DNA from: Berkiella sp964594635
GTDB lineage: Bacteria; Pseudomonadota; Gammaproteobacteria; Berkiellales; Berkiellaceae
DNA length: 64,000 nucleotides
Assembly: GCA_964594635.1 (NCBI GenBank)
Contig: CAZQMV010000008.1
Span: 62,001-126,000 of the forward strand
Direction of reading: 5' to 3'
A program made the translations under genes and the position numbers. Positions 1 to 7,703 of the stretch are shown piece by piece. Within the stretch, counting starts at the first letter, position 1. Each line of letters starts with the position of its first letter. A model generated the notes under the pieces. That model was not told where the DNA came from and made no database searches. It was given only the letters and a program-made list of their open reading frames with translations.

Positions 1-2
1 TC

Positions 3-413
3 CCTACAGAACATCCAGCAGTGGTAGCTGCTGCGGATAGTCTAAGAACGGCTGTTTATGTTACGACTTTTCCTAGTCTGGCGAAGAACGATACTCTTGG
101 GCTTTTCAAAAAATCTAAGCAAAATGATAAGCCAAGATTACATGCGCCAGATCCGGATAAGAGTTATGTTCCTGCACCGAAGGAGTTGCCTGGATTTCCG
201 GATGCAAAGGTTGCTAAAGGTACAACTCCTTATCCGGGAGGCATAAGAAAAAGATGGAAAACTCCAGATAAAAAAATATTAGAGTGGGATTATCAACATG
301 GTGAGATTGAACTGTATGACAAAAAGGGGAAGCACTTAGGTGCCTATGACCCAAATACAGGAAATATAGTTAAACCAGCCAAAGATGACCGAAATATTAA
401 GAAGTATCTATGA
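3..413 (+). CDS. Colicin E3-type 16S rRNase toxin, C-terminal part (cut by window edge)
   Basis: The frame is open to the left edge, so only the last ~136 residues are visible. Counting from the GTG at 21, residues 68-130 match the cytotoxic domain of colicin E3/E6 and cloacin DF13, which cleaves 16S rRNA in the decoding centre. The EWDxQHGExE core and the terminal RNIKKYL are conserved. By alignment from memory the four catalytic residues of E3 (Asp510, His513, Glu517, Arg545) correspond to D90, H93, E97 and R124, all present. The stop overlaps or abuts the next gene, the expected immunity gene. The delivery part upstream is not visible, so this could be a bacteriocin or the tip of a larger polymorphic toxin. 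The domain call is firm and the delivery route is unknown. Confidence 0.88.
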   Translation, partial: PTEHPAVVAAADSLRTAVYVTTFPSLAKNDTLGLFKKSKQNDKPRLHAPDPDKSYVPAPKELPGFPDAKVAKGTTPYPGGIRKRWKTPDKKILEWDYQHGEIELYDKKGKHLGAYDPNTGNIVKPAKDDRNIKKYL

Positions 414-424
414 AGAGGTTTTTA

Positions 425-715
425 ATGAAAAATGATGTTTCAGGAATAAAAAGAGTGATCATGGGTTACAGTAAAATACCGGATGAAGACGGAGATTGCT
501 TTTTGGAAGTTGAATATAGTCTTAAACCAGTTGATTTACAGTTTTTGCAAAAACTCTTTAACATCGATCCCAATGATTCTGAGGCAGTAAATCGAGATCT
601 TATTCTTTGCTATCAAATAAACAAGGAACAAGCAGAAGCATTACAGCCTTATGTGATTGATGGGGTGATTGATTTGGACAAATATGATTTTATGTTGGAG
701 TGTTATCAGGAGTAG
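425..715 (+). CDS. Candidate immunity protein to the E3-type rRNase
   Basis: A small acidic protein of about 96 residues directly behind the toxin, where colicin immunity genes sit. An in-frame ATG at 410 overlaps the toxin stop (ATGA). The ATG at 425 has an AAGAGG ribosome site 7 nt upstream and is chosen here. The many Asp/Glu residues fit binding to the strongly basic rRNase domain. Overall it does not read as a classical cloacin immunity protein such as ImmE3, although its C-terminal third (LQPY, then a short acidic stretch) faintly recalls ImmE3. The function is inferred from position and charge. Confidence 0.65.
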   Translation: MKNDVSGIKRVIMGYSKIPDEDGDCFLEVEYSLKPVDLQFLQKLFNIDPNDSEAVNRDLILCYQINKEQAEALQPYVIDGVIDLDKYDFMLECYQE

Positions 716-1092
716 AGCATTACATCATCGCGGTAGCGATAGAACAAACTAGCCCCCCATTGAGGCGCACCTGCGAAGCCGGATGCGCCGTTATGGGGGG
801 TAAACGAATCCCACCTCATATGTCACTGCGGTAGCAGTGAGACAATTTAAACGATTTGTATTAGGTTAAGAGCAGCACCGCTGCTGCGGTGCTGTCATAT
901 CTGGTTAATTAATACCCCCCCGTTCCGGTCGTCTTCGCTAACGCTACGTCGACCTAGTTCCATATATTATTCTTTAATAAATCGTTAATGCAGATAGATA
1001 CAGCAAATTTCCCAAAAATAGGAATTAATAAGCTACATCTTCTTTGTCCATAATTTTAGTTTCAAACCAGATAACCTTGATGAAGGAAGTTA
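716..1092 (+). other. 377-bp gene-free spacer with three hairpins
   Basis: No coding frame is convincing here. Three inverted repeats are visible. The first pairs CCCCCCAT plus GGCGCA (753-760, 764-769) with TGCGCC plus ATGGGGGG (784-789, 793-800). The second pairs CAGCACCGC (873-881) with GCGGTGCTG (886-894) around a TGCT loop. The third pairs GGTCG (927-931) with CGACC (950-954). The first arms are GC-rich in an AT-rich genome and look like a REP-type element. The last ~100 bp are AT-rich and should hold the sulfatase promoter. Confidence 0.5.
753..800. repeat. GC-rich interrupted palindrome (REP-like)
   Basis: The arms CCCCCCAT...GGCGCA and TGCGCC...ATGGGGGG pair in two perfect blocks separated by equal 3-nt interruptions on each side and a 14-nt loop. 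There is no T-run, so a terminator is unlikely. Confidence 0.5.
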
Positions 1093-2730
1093 ATGATGAG
1101 TGTAGATAAGCATATTAAAACACTTCTCGTTGTAGCAGCATTATGTGGGATGACGTTTGCGGCAGAAGCTGCTAAATCCAAAGAGGCTGCATCAACAAAG
1201 CAACCCAATATTATTGTCATTATGGGGGATGATATTGGTTGGTTTAATATCGGTGCTTACCATCAAGGGATCATGTCTGGTAAAACCCCCAATTTAGATA
1301 AACTCGCTGCCGAAGGCATGCGTTTTACTGATTATTATGCGGAAGCCAGTTGTACCGCAGGTCGTGCAAATTTCATTACTGGTGAATTACCGATTCGTAC
1401 CGGGTTAACAACGGTAGGCCAAGCAGGTGCTGATGTGGGTATGCCAGATACAGCACCGACCATTGCTACTGCCTTAAAATCGATGGGCTATGCAACCGGT
1501 CAATTTGGTAAGAACCACTTAGGCGATTTAAATAAATATCTGCCTTGTGTTCATGGTTTTGATAATTTCTTTGGTTATCTTTACCATTTAGATGCAATGT
1601 CCGATCCTTCTTGGTATTCGTATCCTAAAGATCCCAAATTTCGTGCAGAATATGGTCCACGTAATATGGTTGAATGTGCCGCAACCGATACAAACGACAC
1701 AACTAACATGCCACGTTGGGGTGTTGTCGGTAAGCAGACCGTAAAAGATGAAGGTCCGCTCGATCCTAAAAGAATGGAAACGGTAGATGATGAAATTTTA
1801 GCCAAAACATTTGATTTTATGAATAAAGCTAAGTCAGATGGTAAGCCATTTTTTATCTGGCTTAATCCGACCCGTATGCATATTTTTACTTTCTTATCAG
1901 ACAAATATAAAGCGCAGATGAATTCTGATACCAACTATGGTCTAGAAGAAGCAGGGATGATGCAGTTAGATGATATCGTTGGTGGAGTGATGAAGTATTT
2001 AAAAGACAATGGTTTAGATGAAAATACCATAGTGGTTTTCACCACCGATAATGGTGCTGAAACCTTTACTTGGCCAGATGGTGGTATGACACCATTTATG
2101 CAAGCTAAGGGCACTATTTTTGAAGGCGGTTTTCGTGTTCCAGCACTGATCCGTTGGCCTGGTAAGGTTCCAGCAGGAAAAGTTGAAAATGGCATGATGT
2201 CGGGTCTTGATTGGTTCCCAACCTTAGTTGCTGCTGCAGGCAATCCTAATATTGTAGAAGAGCTCAAAGCGGGTAAGAAGCTGGGTGAGAAAGATTATAA
2301 AGTTCATTTAGATGGTTATAACCAAATGGATTTTATCACCGGTAAAGGCCCTTCAAATCGCCATGAGATCTTTTATTTCGCGGAAGCGCATTTAGGTGCT
2401 ATCCGTATCGATGATTTTAAATATCGATTCATCGATCAACCAGATGGCTGGCCAGGTGCTAAAGTGCCATTGAATATGCCAACCATTACTAACTTGCGCC
2501 AAGATCCCTTTGAAAGAATGCAAATGCTCAATTTTACAGTGGGTTCCCCAGGTTATATGAATGGGTTTCTTGCTCGTGAATTCTGGCGCTTTGTGTTTGT
2601 GCAAGATAAAGTTGAAGCATTAGCTAAGTCAGCAATTGCTTATCCTCCTATGCAAGCACCGGCTTCGTTTAATTTAGAAGCCATCAAAAGACAAGTGGAA
2701 GAAGCGATTAATGCCCATAACGGTCAATAA
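1093..2730 (+). CDS. Exported arylsulfatase, formylglycine type
   Basis: Hydrolyses a sulfate ester after conversion of an active-site cysteine to formylglycine. A signal peptide ends near residue 26 (AEA). The metal site starts with D46-D47. The modification motif is C87-T-A-G-R91 (C-x-A-x-R). K138 and H140 in GKNH, H261, D317-N318 and K337 fit the sulfatase catalytic and metal-binding set. The length of 545 is normal. ATG at 1093 and 1096 are both possible behind GAAGGAAG. A terminator follows at 2757-2796, so it is probably transcribed alone. The next gene is its maturase. The substrate cannot be read from the sequence. Confidence 0.9.
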   Translation: MMSVDKHIKTLLVVAALCGMTFAAEAAKSKEAASTKQPNIIVIMGDDIGWFNIGAYHQGIMSGKTPNLDKLAAEGMRFTDYYAEASCTAGRANFITGELPIRTGLTTVGQAGADVGMPDTAPTIATALKSMGYATGQFGKNHLGDLNKYLPCVHGFDNFFGYLYHLDAMSDPSWYSYPKDPKFRAEYGPRNMVECAATDTNDTTNMPRWGVVGKQTVKDEGPLDPKRMETVDDEILAKTFDFMNKAKSDGKPFFIWLNPTRMHIFTFLSDKYKAQMNSDTNYGLEEAGMMQLDDIVGGVMKYLKDNGLDENTIVVFTTDNGAETFTWPDGGMTPFMQAKGTIFEGGFRVPALIRWPGKVPAGKVENGMMSGLDWFPTLVAAAGNPNIVEELKAGKKLGEKDYKVHLDGYNQMDFITGKGPSNRHEIFYFAEAHLGAIRIDDFKYRFIDQPDGWPGAKVPLNMPTITNLRQDPFERMQMLNFTVGSPGYMNGFLAREFWRFVFVQDKVEALAKSAIAYPPMQAPASFNLEAIKRQVEEAINAHNGQ

Positions 2731-2756
2731 TCTATTTCTCGCAAAATGACAAAAAG

Positions 2757-2796
2757 AAGCCCTGTTTGTTGCAAAGCAAACGGGGCTTTCTTTTTT
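2757..2796 (+). terminator. Rho-independent terminator of the sulfatase gene
   Basis: AAGCCCTGTTTG (2757-2768) pairs with CAAACGGGGCTT (2777-2788) with one wobble and an 8-nt loop, followed by TCTTTTTT. Confidence 0.88.
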
Positions 2797-2920
2797 AAAC
2801 AGTCTATTAACTAAATATTTATTTTTTGTCTGATTAAAAAGATGCCAAGACCCTCGTATTTTACGTAACAGTCGTTTACGCTAAGTAAAGGATTTTTAAG
2901 CGACTTACAAGGATGTCAAA

Positions 2921-3970
2921 ATGGCTAAACGATTGATGAGAAACAGTATTTTTGCCGGTGCGGTCATAATCATTGCCAGCGCCGCATTTATCTTCGCTCA
3001 AGACTATTTCTATGATACCACTGCCGAGAGCTTAATGTGGGTCCCAGGCAGTATCGCAACGATGGGTACCAACGATCCAAAAAGCCAAGCGAATGAACGA
3101 CCCACTCATCAAGTCAATGTCGATGGTTTTTATATGGACGATCATCCGGTCACCAATGCCGAGTTTCAGAAATTTATCGATGAAACGGGTTACATTACCA
3201 CGGCAGAAAAAAAACCAGATTGGGAAGAACTCAAAAAACAATTGCCCCCCAATGTTCCTAAACCCGATGAGAATTTACTAGAGCCCGGTTCATTAGTGTT
3301 TACACCTCCTTCAGAGGCAGTGCCACTGAATAACTTACAAGGGTGGTGGAAATGGACCAAAGGAGCGAATTGGCAACATCCAGAAGGCCCCGATAGCAAT
3401 CTAAAAGGCAGAGAAACTCATCCTGTGGTCCATGTCTCTTGGGAAGATGCTAATGCTTATGCAAAATGGGCAGGCAAGCGTTTACCCACAGAAGCAGAAT
3501 GGGAACATGCTGCACGCGGTGGACTCGCCAACAAGCGTTTTCCTTGGGGCGATGAATTTATGCCTAATGGCAAACACATGGCGAATACTTTTCAGGGAGA
3601 ATTCCCGCATCATGCTGTTGCTGAAGATGGTTATGTTGGAACATCACCTGTAAAAACCTATCCCGCCAATGGTTATGGCCTTTATGACATGGCAGGCAAT
3701 GTATGGGAATGGACCGCAGACTTTTACGATGCCACATTACATCAAGCACAATCTAAGAAGGGTGTTTGTCCGAATGCGAATGGACCTGAAAAATGCAATG
3801 ATCCAGAAGAGCCCTATGCGACTAAACGGGTGATCAAAGGCGGTTCATTTCTTTGCAACGAAAAATATTGCGAAAGTTACAGACCCAGTGCAAGACGAGG
3901 TCAAACGCCTGATACGGGTACATCGCACATTGGGTTTAGATTGGTAAAAGACAAAGATAAAAGTGTTTAA
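2921..3970 (+). CDS. Formylglycine-generating enzyme (SUMF1/FGE family), membrane-anchored or exported
   Basis: Oxidises the sulfatase active-site Cys to formylglycine. The FGE-sulfatase domain spans about residues 37-345, with the NPVTN-like segment near residue 77, RLPTEAEWEHAARGG at 187-201 and WEWTADFYD at 262-270. C312 and C317 in the FLCNEKYCESYR block correspond to the copper-binding catalytic cysteines of Streptomyces FGE, so it should be active and not merely a lectin-like paralogue. Residues 1-27 form one hydrophobic segment (signal peptide or anchor), which would place the enzyme in the periplasm with its substrate. A terminator follows. It lies 190 bp behind the sulfatase gene, almost certainly its maturase. 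Confidence 0.9.
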   Translation: MAKRLMRNSIFAGAVIIIASAAFIFAQDYFYDTTAESLMWVPGSIATMGTNDPKSQANERPTHQVNVDGFYMDDHPVTNAEFQKFIDETGYITTAEKKPDWEELKKQLPPNVPKPDENLLEPGSLVFTPPSEAVPLNNLQGWWKWTKGANWQHPEGPDSNLKGRETHPVVHVSWEDANAYAKWAGKRLPTEAEWEHAARGGLANKRFPWGDEFMPNGKHMANTFQGEFPHHAVAEDGYVGTSPVKTYPANGYGLYDMAGNVWEWTADFYDATLHQAQSKKGVCPNANGPEKCNDPEEPYATKRVIKGGSFLCNEKYCESYRPSARRGQTPDTGTSHIGFRLVKDKDKSV

Positions 3971-3982
3971 TGTATCAGTATT

Positions 3983-4013
3983 AAAGGGTGGTATGGTTAC
4001 CACCCTTTTTTTA
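3983..4013 (+). terminator. Rho-independent terminator after the FGE gene
   Basis: AAAGGGTGGT (3983-3992) pairs perfectly with ACCACCCTTT (3999-4008), followed by a T-run. It also lies at the 3' end of the convergent minus-strand gene, so it may serve both. Confidence 0.9.
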
Positions 4014-4619
4014 TTATAGTTTAAATTTTAATTTGGTTAGTGCTTTAGTAAAGACAGCTTGTTGCGTTTCAGGATCCATTTCCATTTCCATTTGCGCTTG
4101 AAGATTTTTTGCTTGATCTTGTAATTTAAGCTGATTCTGTCTTAACTGCCATTCATGCAATTGCTGAGCTTTGTGATCAGAGTTAACTTCTTTCTTTTTG
4201 TTTGCAGCAAGTTTGATCGCTTCTTCAGCCTCTTTTACGGCCTGCTGATTGAAAGCAAACCCATTTCGTTTATGCAATTTTGCTTTAGCGACTTCTACGT
4301 CGACTTCATGAACTAAAACCGCAATCCGGGCTAATTGGCAGCGAAATTCACTGATAGAAGTGGTTTGGTTGGCCAATAGGCGGGCTAATTTAATCAATGA
4401 GGCAATCAACAACGATTGTAGGTTCAATAAATGTTGTTCGTGCGGAAATTCATTGGCGAAGCGATGTAAACGTTTCTTTTCACAGATCGTGATATTTCGC
4501 AGTTTATCTTCAGCAAGATCATCAATACCCATTTCAATTTGGGCTTTTTTAAATAAATCTAAACCCAGAGCATGTAGCTTCTGGCAAAGTGGGCCATTTT
4601 CGGCTTGAATTTGAGACAT
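4014..4619 (-). CDS. Unknown protein, helical with a charged coiled-coil tail
   Basis: Not recognised. The reading frame can start 39 nt further upstream, but the ATG at 4619 is preferred because the extra N-terminus is atypical. About 201 residues are predicted mostly helical. The last ~80 residues are rich in K, E and Q in a coiled-coil-like pattern with an M-E-rich stretch. There are no membrane segments or signal peptide. It is the last gene of a three-gene minus-strand group ending at 4014. The soluble, charged make-up suggests a cytoplasmic or secreted effector-like protein, but no function can be given. Confidence 0.6.
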   Translation of the reverse strand: MSQIQAENGPLCQKLHALGLDLFKKAQIEMGIDDLAEDKLRNITICEKKRLHRFANEFPHEQHLLNLQSLLIASLIKLARLLANQTTSISEFRCQLARIAVLVHEVDVEVAKAKLHKRNGFAFNQQAVKEAEEAIKLAANKKKEVNSDHKAQQLHEWQLRQNQLKLQDQAKNLQAQMEMEMDPETQQAVFTKALTKLKFKL

Positions 4620-4700
4620 AATGGGATTTTTCCTAAAAACAACGAAGCAAGTCGACAATCTAACATTGTTAATCGATGAATGGAAGTCCTATAAAATTGC

Positions 4701-5075
4701 TTAGAACCTTGTATATACCTCTTTTTTATTCAATGGTGTGGTTGTTTCTCGAACAGGGGGCAGGCCATCTAAGAAGTCTGCATTGTTATTATGCGCTTGA
4801 AGCTGTCTTAGGATAGGGCGCGTAGGCATTTGGGTAGCCCACACTTTTAAAACAGCGGCTTGCTCTTTAGGTGCTAAATATTTGTAGGTAATTTCTCGAT
4901 CCATAAAGTTTGCAGTCTGATACCAAGCGACAAAAGCCGTGTGATCAAACAGTTTATCCTTATCCCAAAATGGAAGGTTCTCTTGTAACCACTGATGAAT
5001 GACCTTGGCATCAAATTGGTGGGATAGATTGAAAACGTAGTTCCATATGGTACTTTTTTGTGGGCCGTGATTCAT
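4701..5075 (-). CDS. Unknown 124-residue protein
   Basis: Not recognised. It is soluble and rich in aromatic residues in its first 90 residues (several W, F and Y), with a proline-rich tail. An AAGGA site 8 nt before the ATG supports the start. It begins 9 nt after the stop of the upstream gene, so the two are very likely co-transcribed. No catalytic motif or signal peptide is seen. Confidence 0.6.
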   Translation of the reverse strand: MNHGPQKSTIWNYVFNLSHQFDAKVIHQWLQENLPFWDKDKLFDHTAFVAWYQTANFMDREITYKYLAPKEQAAVLKVWATQMPTRPILRQLQAHNNNADFLDGLPPVRETTTPLNKKEVYTRF

Positions 5076-5084
5076 AATTGATCC

Positions 5085-5522
5085 TTAAGCAAATCGTGCT
5101 TTTTTAGTGGGGTTATTGGGTGTTTTCTCATTGGGTATTAAATGATTCAAACGTAAATGCTCAGAAAAAATACCAGGTTGATAGCCATTTTTTAAACGGC
5201 TTAAGCGAAAACGGTGTAAACACGTTTTGGCTTGTTCAATATTATCACCGATCAGTATGAGAAGATCTTTACTAAAGCGCATTTTTTCTTGTTCAAAAAT
5301 AATTGCTTTTAATTGTTTGAGATCGGCTAATGGACGATAAAATGCAACGGCATCCTCTGTGGGTAATAACATAAAGGGATATTGTTGAAATTGCTGTTGC
5401 GCATATTCATAACAAGCTCTATCAATCACATTTTTAGGAAAAAATCCTACAAGCGCTTCTTTATTGGCTTCGAATTTCGCTTTTAGCGCCTTGATGATGG
5501 GAATGAACGTCGCGTTCTGCAT
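5085..5522 (-). CDS. Unknown 145-residue protein
   Basis: Not recognised. A GTG four codons upstream (5534) is an alternative start. The ATG at 5522 is used here. The protein is basic and soluble with alternating helical segments, and the C-terminus is rich in N, P, T and K and looks disordered. It is the first gene of the minus-strand group with the 124- and 201-residue unknown proteins, divergent from the YerC-type regulator, which may therefore control it. Confidence 0.58.
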   Translation of the reverse strand: MQNATFIPIIKALKAKFEANKEALVGFFPKNVIDRACYEYAQQQFQQYPFMLLPTEDAVAFYRPLADLKQLKAIIFEQEKMRFSKDLLILIGDNIEQAKTCLHRFRLSRLKNGYQPGIFSEHLRLNHLIPNEKTPNNPTKKARFA

Positions 5523-5590
5523 GTGTAAAATCACTAATCAGCAATGTAAGGGGCTATTATAGCTATTTAGCTATCCATTTTAAATGTTTT

Positions 5591-5619
5591 TTGACAGTTC
5601 TGAGCACCTACGATATAAA
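5591..5619 (+). promoter_or_regulatory. Sigma70 promoter of the YerC/TrpR-like gene
   Basis: Perfect -35 TTGACA (5591-5596), 17-bp spacer, -10 TATAAA (5614-5619). Transcription should begin near 5626, leaving a leader of about 30 nt. Confidence 0.85.
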
Positions 5620-5634
5620 AGAATCCCTCTATTT

Positions 5635-5654
5635 TGTAATAGTGCATTATTACA
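5635..5654. promoter_or_regulatory. 20-bp palindromic operator candidate
   Basis: TGTAATAGTGCATTATTACA is symmetric except for one central pair. It lies just after the expected transcription start and 2 nt before the ATG, where a bound repressor would block initiation and elongation. The obvious candidate to bind it is the product of the gene itself. Confidence 0.65.
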
Positions 5655-5656
5655 CC

Positions 5657-5986
5657 ATGAAAACACGCCATATTTCAGATGGATCTGAAAATCAAATCGC
5701 TGAAAATCAACTCTATGAGGCTATTGCAGCAATCCGTGATGTTGAAGAAGCCAAGAAATTTTTTGAAGATTTATGCACACCTACCGAGCGCCAATCCATG
5801 GCGGATCGCTGGCGGGTGGTACTACCCATCAAACAAGGGATCCCTTACCGAACCATTTACGAACAAACAGGTGTGAGTGTCACCACCATTGGGCGTGTGG
5901 CTCGTTGTTTAACACAAGGAACGGGCGGTTATAATCTCATCTTTGAAAGAATCAAACGTAAAATCCAAACAAAGCACGATAAATAG
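5657..5986 (+). CDS. YerC/YecD-type TrpR-family DNA-binding protein
   Basis: A 109-residue all-helical regulator of the Trp repressor superfamily. The pattern FFEDLCTPTE (about 35-44), the MADRWRVV helix, then a helix-turn-helix near 62-85 (YRTIYEQTGVSVTTIGRVARC) and the closing GTGGYNLIFERI block matches the YerC/YecD subgroup better than enterobacterial TrpR, so a tryptophan corepressor should not be assumed. The ATG at 5657 is chosen. A TTG at 5591 that opens the frame is the -35 box of the promoter. It carries its own strong promoter and operator-like palindrome, suggesting autoregulation. It is divergent from the 4.0-5.5 kb unknown genes. Confidence 0.85.
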   Translation: MKTRHISDGSENQIAENQLYEAIAAIRDVEEAKKFFEDLCTPTERQSMADRWRVVLPIKQGIPYRTIYEQTGVSVTTIGRVARCLTQGTGGYNLIFERIKRKIQTKHDK

Positions 5987-6210
5987 ATAAGTTAAATAAC
6001 TTTGCTAGGAGTTATGTTTTTTATTATTTTTGTTGTTCTGATAAATCATTCGCATTAAAATGCGCCATTAAGATTCTAGCAAACTTACAAACTAATCATA
6101 AAATGATAGAGCTGGATAGATATTCAACCTCCTGGAAAAGCGTGGTAACATCCGGTTCCAAAACGTTGAACTACACTCGATACGATTATGCTTAGTCGGT
6201 ATCAAACGGG

Positions 6211-7557
6211 GTGCAAGAAATGAAGTGGCTGAAAAGATTTGTCGGAAGTTTCGTTAGTAAATTTGTTTTGCGTGCGCAACTTCTTCCTATTGGTGAACTC
6301 AAAGGATCCCGTTGGCTGTGGGCAAAATTTCATTATTCCGCAAAGGAAATTAAACGTTTAAATGATTTATGGCCAGATTTTGTGGCTAAAAACGAAAAAT
6401 ATACAAAAGAACATCCCGATCATTTTCTCACTATTAAACGCGAGCAATTAACCACCAAAGATAAATGTTCACTTGATACCGTTGAACTGTGCTCTTCTAA
6501 GAATGAAAAGAGTCAGGAATATGTGATTTATGGATGGGGTAGAAGTGACTGTTATGAATACTTTCTTCCCAGGCTCGCGACCGATGCCTTAAATCTCAAT
6601 AAAAAAATCATTACTTTTAATTTTCGAAATGTAGGGCATAGCACAGGCACGCTTAATCATGAGCAAGATCTGGTGAGAGACTATAAATTTCAAGTGAAAC
6701 GATTGATTGATCAAGGAGTTGATCCTAAAAATATTAACTGTTACGGGCATTCATTGTGCGGTGCTATTGCTGCATTTGCCGTCAAAGAATTGCATGATGA
6801 AGGTTACCCCGTTCGGTTCTACAGTGATCGCTCATTCGCTAACTTGATGAACACGTCTATCAATTTATTTTTTCTACCCGATCGCCGTATTCGACGTTCG
6901 ATCAACACCGTTGGAACGATTTTTTTCGGAGCACTGCTTTTAGCGGGATTATTTGTTTTCAGTTACATCACCGCACAAACGGCGCTGATTGCCGCACTCG
7001 TTGGTTTCGCAAGTATGTGGGTGCCTCCTATTTTCGCGCTTTATGACAAAGTCGTTGGCTGGGTTTTAGAGAAAAGTTTGCATGCCGTCATGGTTTATGG
7101 CGAATGGGTAATGGAAATGGTGGATACCTATGAAGCTATCCCCTCAGAATATAAAACACATACGGTATTAAGAACCGCTCAAAAAAATCATTCCGAATAT
7201 TTGGGAGAACGCAAAAAGGTAGAGCCAGGTCATGACAAAGTGATTTTATATCCCGATACCTTGTATAAGAATTTAAAGACTCATCCTGTGCGCAAAAAAG
7301 AGCTAAAAGCAAAATTGAATGCGGCATTGGCAAAAGGACTTAGCGAAGAAATCACGTTGTGCAAGCAGCGCTTAGAAGCTTTAGCGAATGTTAAAATGAC
7401 GGGTGGGCATCATACGGCTTGGCCCGATGAATTGTTAACACGTTACAAAACGCATCGTTCAGGTCGCTGGATCACAGGACAAGAGCATTTCTATCGTTTT
7501 GTTGAACCGCAAGGCAACCATGATCACAAAGACCCTATCCCATATTTAAAATTCTAG
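6211..7557 (+). CDS. Alpha/beta hydrolase with an inserted membrane hairpin
   Basis: 448 residues. Strand and nucleophile elbow GHSLCG at 179-184 gives Ser181 as nucleophile, and an upstream FNFRNVGHSTG loop (136-146) fits the oxyanion region. Residues ~232-275 form two hydrophobic helices inside the fold, and the C-terminal part (from ~285) is basic and soluble with a GGHH motif near 399 that could supply the catalytic His. The arrangement resembles the DUF818-type hydrolases described from Chlamydia and Legionella, but that is from memory. The start is GTG 6211 or ATG 6220; neither has a strong ribosome site. It is probably a membrane-attached lipase or esterase of unknown substrate. Confidence 0.65.
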   Translation: MQEMKWLKRFVGSFVSKFVLRAQLLPIGELKGSRWLWAKFHYSAKEIKRLNDLWPDFVAKNEKYTKEHPDHFLTIKREQLTTKDKCSLDTVELCSSKNEKSQEYVIYGWGRSDCYEYFLPRLATDALNLNKKIITFNFRNVGHSTGTLNHEQDLVRDYKFQVKRLIDQGVDPKNINCYGHSLCGAIAAFAVKELHDEGYPVRFYSDRSFANLMNTSINLFFLPDRRIRRSINTVGTIFFGALLLAGLFVFSYITAQTALIAALVGFASMWVPPIFALYDKVVGWVLEKSLHAVMVYGEWVMEMVDTYEAIPSEYKTHTVLRTAQKNHSEYLGERKKVEPGHDKVILYPDTLYKNLKTHPVRKKELKAKLNAALAKGLSEEITLCKQRLEALANVKMTGGHHTAWPDELLTRYKTHRSGRWITGQEHFYRFVEPQGNHDHKDPIPYLKF

Positions 7558-7590
7558 TCTTGTACCGATTGATTCGACATCGTATGATTG

Positions 7591-7610
7591 AGCGCACTAA
7601 AAAGTGCGCT
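7591..7610. terminator. Hairpin after the hydrolase gene
   Basis: AGCGCACT (7591-7598) pairs perfectly with AGTGCGCT (7603-7610) around an AAAA loop, 34 bp after the stop. The T-run is poor (TAAAAC), so termination is likely but not certain. Confidence 0.5.
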
Positions 7611-7703
7611 TAAAACTATCTGACTACCTTTGCGGCAAGGCAACATATTGGATAGTTTTATAACATCTAAGCAAGGATACGAATCAACAAGAATAGGTGT
7701 AAC

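Noticed and set aside
5591..5656. Upstream TTG start for the YerC-type gene
   Set aside because: The TTG is the -35 hexamer of a 17-bp-spaced promoter, so it is upstream of the transcript start. The ATG at 5657 fits the family length.
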